Part shown: positions 6,580 through 7,867 of the stretch, piece by piece
How positions within the stretch are numbered: position 1 is the stretch's first letter
How the letters are laid out: every line of letters begins with the position of its first letter
From: CAYVKY01 sp964452115
Lineage (GTDB): Bacteria > Bacteroidota > Ignavibacteria > Tepidaquicellales > Tepidaquicellaceae
Assembly: GCA_964452115.1 (NCBI GenBank)
Contig: CAYVKY010000109.1
Coordinates: 1 to 7,867, forward strand
Length of the DNA stretch: 7,867 nucleotides
Reading direction: 5' to 3'
Program-made: the position numbers and the translations under genes
The notes under the pieces: model-generated
What the model was told of the DNA's origin: nothing
What the model saw: only the letters and a program-made list of their open reading frames with translations
Database searches by the model: none

Positions 6580-7867
6580 TTATGATGCTGCCTGTTTCTT
6601 GCTTGTATTCAGATACATGGGTTCTTTATTGTGCCTGACAACGTCTTCCGTTATTATGCAATGCGTGATATTCTGCTTTGAAGGAACTTTGAACATAATG
6701 TCCATCAGAGCGTTTTCAAGTATTGACCTCAGTGCGCGTGCGCCTGTGCCGCGTGCAATTGCAATTTCTGCGACTGCTTCGAGTGCTTCATCTTTGAATT
6801 CAAGTTCAATATTTTCCATGCGGAAAAGTTTTTTGAACTGCTTTATCACTGCATTTTTCGGTTTGGTGAGAATCTGCAGCAAAGCGGCTTTATCGAGAGA
6901 ATCGAGTGATGTGATAATCGGAAGTCTGCCGACGAGCTCGGGAATGATTCCGAATTTAATAAGGTCATCGGGTTCTGCCTGAGAAAAAATTTCATCTTTG
7001 CTGATGTCCTTTTTTCCGTGAACCGCCGCACCGAAACCGATGGAACTTGACGCTACGCGCTTTTCGATAACTTTATCGAGTCCGTCAAATGCACCTCCGC
7101 AAATAAATAAAATATTTTTTGTATTGATGTAAATCAGCGGCTGCTCAGGATGTTTCCTGCCGCCTTTCGGGGGAACGCCTGCAACCGTACCTTCGATGAT
7201 TTTCAAAAGTGCCTGCTGCACGCCTTCGCCAGATACGTCGCGCGTGATTGAAACGTTTTCACTTTTGCGCGAAATTTTGTCAATTTCATCAAGATATATG
7301 ATTCCGCGCTCTGCCTTTGCAACATCATAATTTGCATTCTGAAGAAGTCTGACAAGAATTGATTCCACATCGTCGCCGACATAACCTGCTTCAGTAAGCG
7401 TTGTAGCATCGGCAATTGCAAAAGGAACGTTCAGAAATTTTGCAAGCGTCTGAGCGAGGTAAGTTTTTCCCGTGCCGGTGGAGCCGAGCAGGAGAACATT
7501 GCTTTTTTCAATTTCGATTTCATCGAGTACGGAAAATTCACCCGAGTCAATTCTTTTATAATGATTATAAACTGCCACCGCGAGGGATTTTTTCGCACGG
7601 TCTTGTCCGATAACGTATTCGTCAAGAAACGCCTTGATTCCCTCGGGAGTGAAATTCGATTTTAATTTATCAATGGATTTATTTGAAGAATTCGCGATGT
7701 TCATTTTAATTATCTGCATAGCATTGCCAACGCACACTTCGCATATAAACACAGGTTTACCTGAACTGTCTTCAGGACCTTTAATCATATTTGTAACTTT
7801 ATCGGCAGTTCTGCCGCAAAAGGAACATCTCGGATTTGAAGATGATTTACTTATAGGTTTATTAGCC
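6580..7867 (-). CDS. clpX: ClpX, ATP-dependent protease unfoldase subunit (start beyond window)
   Basis: ClpX is the hexameric AAA+ unfoldase that selects proteins, unfolds them and feeds them to ClpP in the cytoplasm. The first ATG in the window (7788) is not the start. The frame stays open to the edge and, upstream of that ATG, encodes the first half of the ClpX zinc domain (CSFCGRT). Counting from the first complete codon in the window (428 residues visible; E. coli ClpX has 424), zinc-binding cysteines are at 14, 17, 42 and 45. Next come the Walker A motif GSTGTGKT (128-135), pore loop GYVG (161-164), Walker B IIYLDEID (189-196), RKH loop (237-239), ClpP-docking IGF loop (276-278), arginine finger in G-R-L-P (Arg314), and sensor 2 in GARALRS (375-381). 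All functional loops are intact and the stop is TAA (6582-6580). Only a few codons should be missing. An intact IGF loop predicts a ClpP partner, and clpP commonly lies just upstream of clpX, which here would be off the right edge. Walker A has Ser where Pro is common, but still fits the consensus. Confidence 0.97.
   Translation of the reverse strand, partial: ANKPISKSSSNPRCSFCGRTADKVTNMIKGPEDSSGKPVFICEVCVGNAMQIIKMNIANSSNKSIDKLKSNFTPEGIKAFLDEYVIGQDRAKKSLAVAVYNHYKRIDSGEFSVLDEIEIEKSNVLLLGSTGTGKTYLAQTLAKFLNVPFAIADATTLTEAGYVGDDVESILVRLLQNANYDVAKAERGIIYLDEIDKISRKSENVSITRDVSGEGVQQALLKIIEGTVAGVPPKGGRKHPEQPLIYINTKNILFICGGAFDGLDKVIEKRVASSSIGFGAAVHGKKDISKDEIFSQAEPDDLIKFGIIPELVGRLPIITSLDSLDKAALLQILTKPKNAVIKQFKKLFRMENIELEFKDEALEAVAEIAIARGTGARALRSILENALMDIMFKVPSKQNITHCIITEDVVRHNKEPMYLNTSKKQAAS

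Noticed and set aside
6599..6982. Plus-strand open frame of 127 codons
   Set aside because: It lies wholly antisense to the conserved C-terminal half of clpX and its translation is serine-rich low-information sequence, typical of a shadow frame.
1..7867. Mobile element, phage, CRISPR array, toxin-antitoxin or defence system
   Set aside because: No terminal inverted repeats, transposase or integrase motifs, spaced direct repeats or small toxin-like gene pairs were seen. Nearly every base is accounted for by housekeeping or membrane-protein genes.

Overview
The window reads as ordinary chromosomal housekeeping DNA from a member of the Bacteroidota / Ignavibacteriota / Chlorobiota supergroup. 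This placement is an inference. It rests on a moderately AT-rich composition, little visible Shine-Dalgarno signal before any gene (A/T-rich leaders instead), a BatA-type membrane protein tail that is typical of that lineage, and the flavour of the acyl-CoA carboxylase subunit. No rRNA, tRNA, CRISPR array, insertion sequence, phage gene or riboswitch is visible, and no stretch longer than about 20 bases lies outside a gene.

Left part (1-1186, plus strand): the C-terminal part of a BatA-domain-like membrane protein whose true start lies left of the window, followed after one base by a small two-helix DUF4190-like membrane protein. Right part (1148-7867, minus strand): four genes packed head to tail. 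In transcription order they are clpX (its first few codons lie beyond the right edge), a methylcrotonyl-CoA-type carboxyltransferase subunit, alaS (alanyl-tRNA synthetase), and a sugar-1-phosphate nucleotidyltransferase with a C-terminal hexapeptide beta-helix. Gaps between them are about 18, 20 and 3 bases, so they are probably one transcript entering from the right, possibly behind clpP. The two strands converge and overlap by 39 bases at 1148-1186, with no clear terminator between them.

The four minus-strand genes do not form one pathway. They cover protein quality control (ClpX with ClpP), acyl-CoA carboxylation (this subunit needs a biotin carboxylase/biotin carrier partner that is not here), tRNA charging, and nucleotide-sugar supply for cell-surface glycans. 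This looks like a housekeeping superoperon, not a dedicated system. I found no convincing sign of a new biological system. The points worth a second look are start-site choices, the convergent coding overlap, the lone carboxyltransferase subunit, and the pairing of the BatA-like protein with the DUF4190-like protein.
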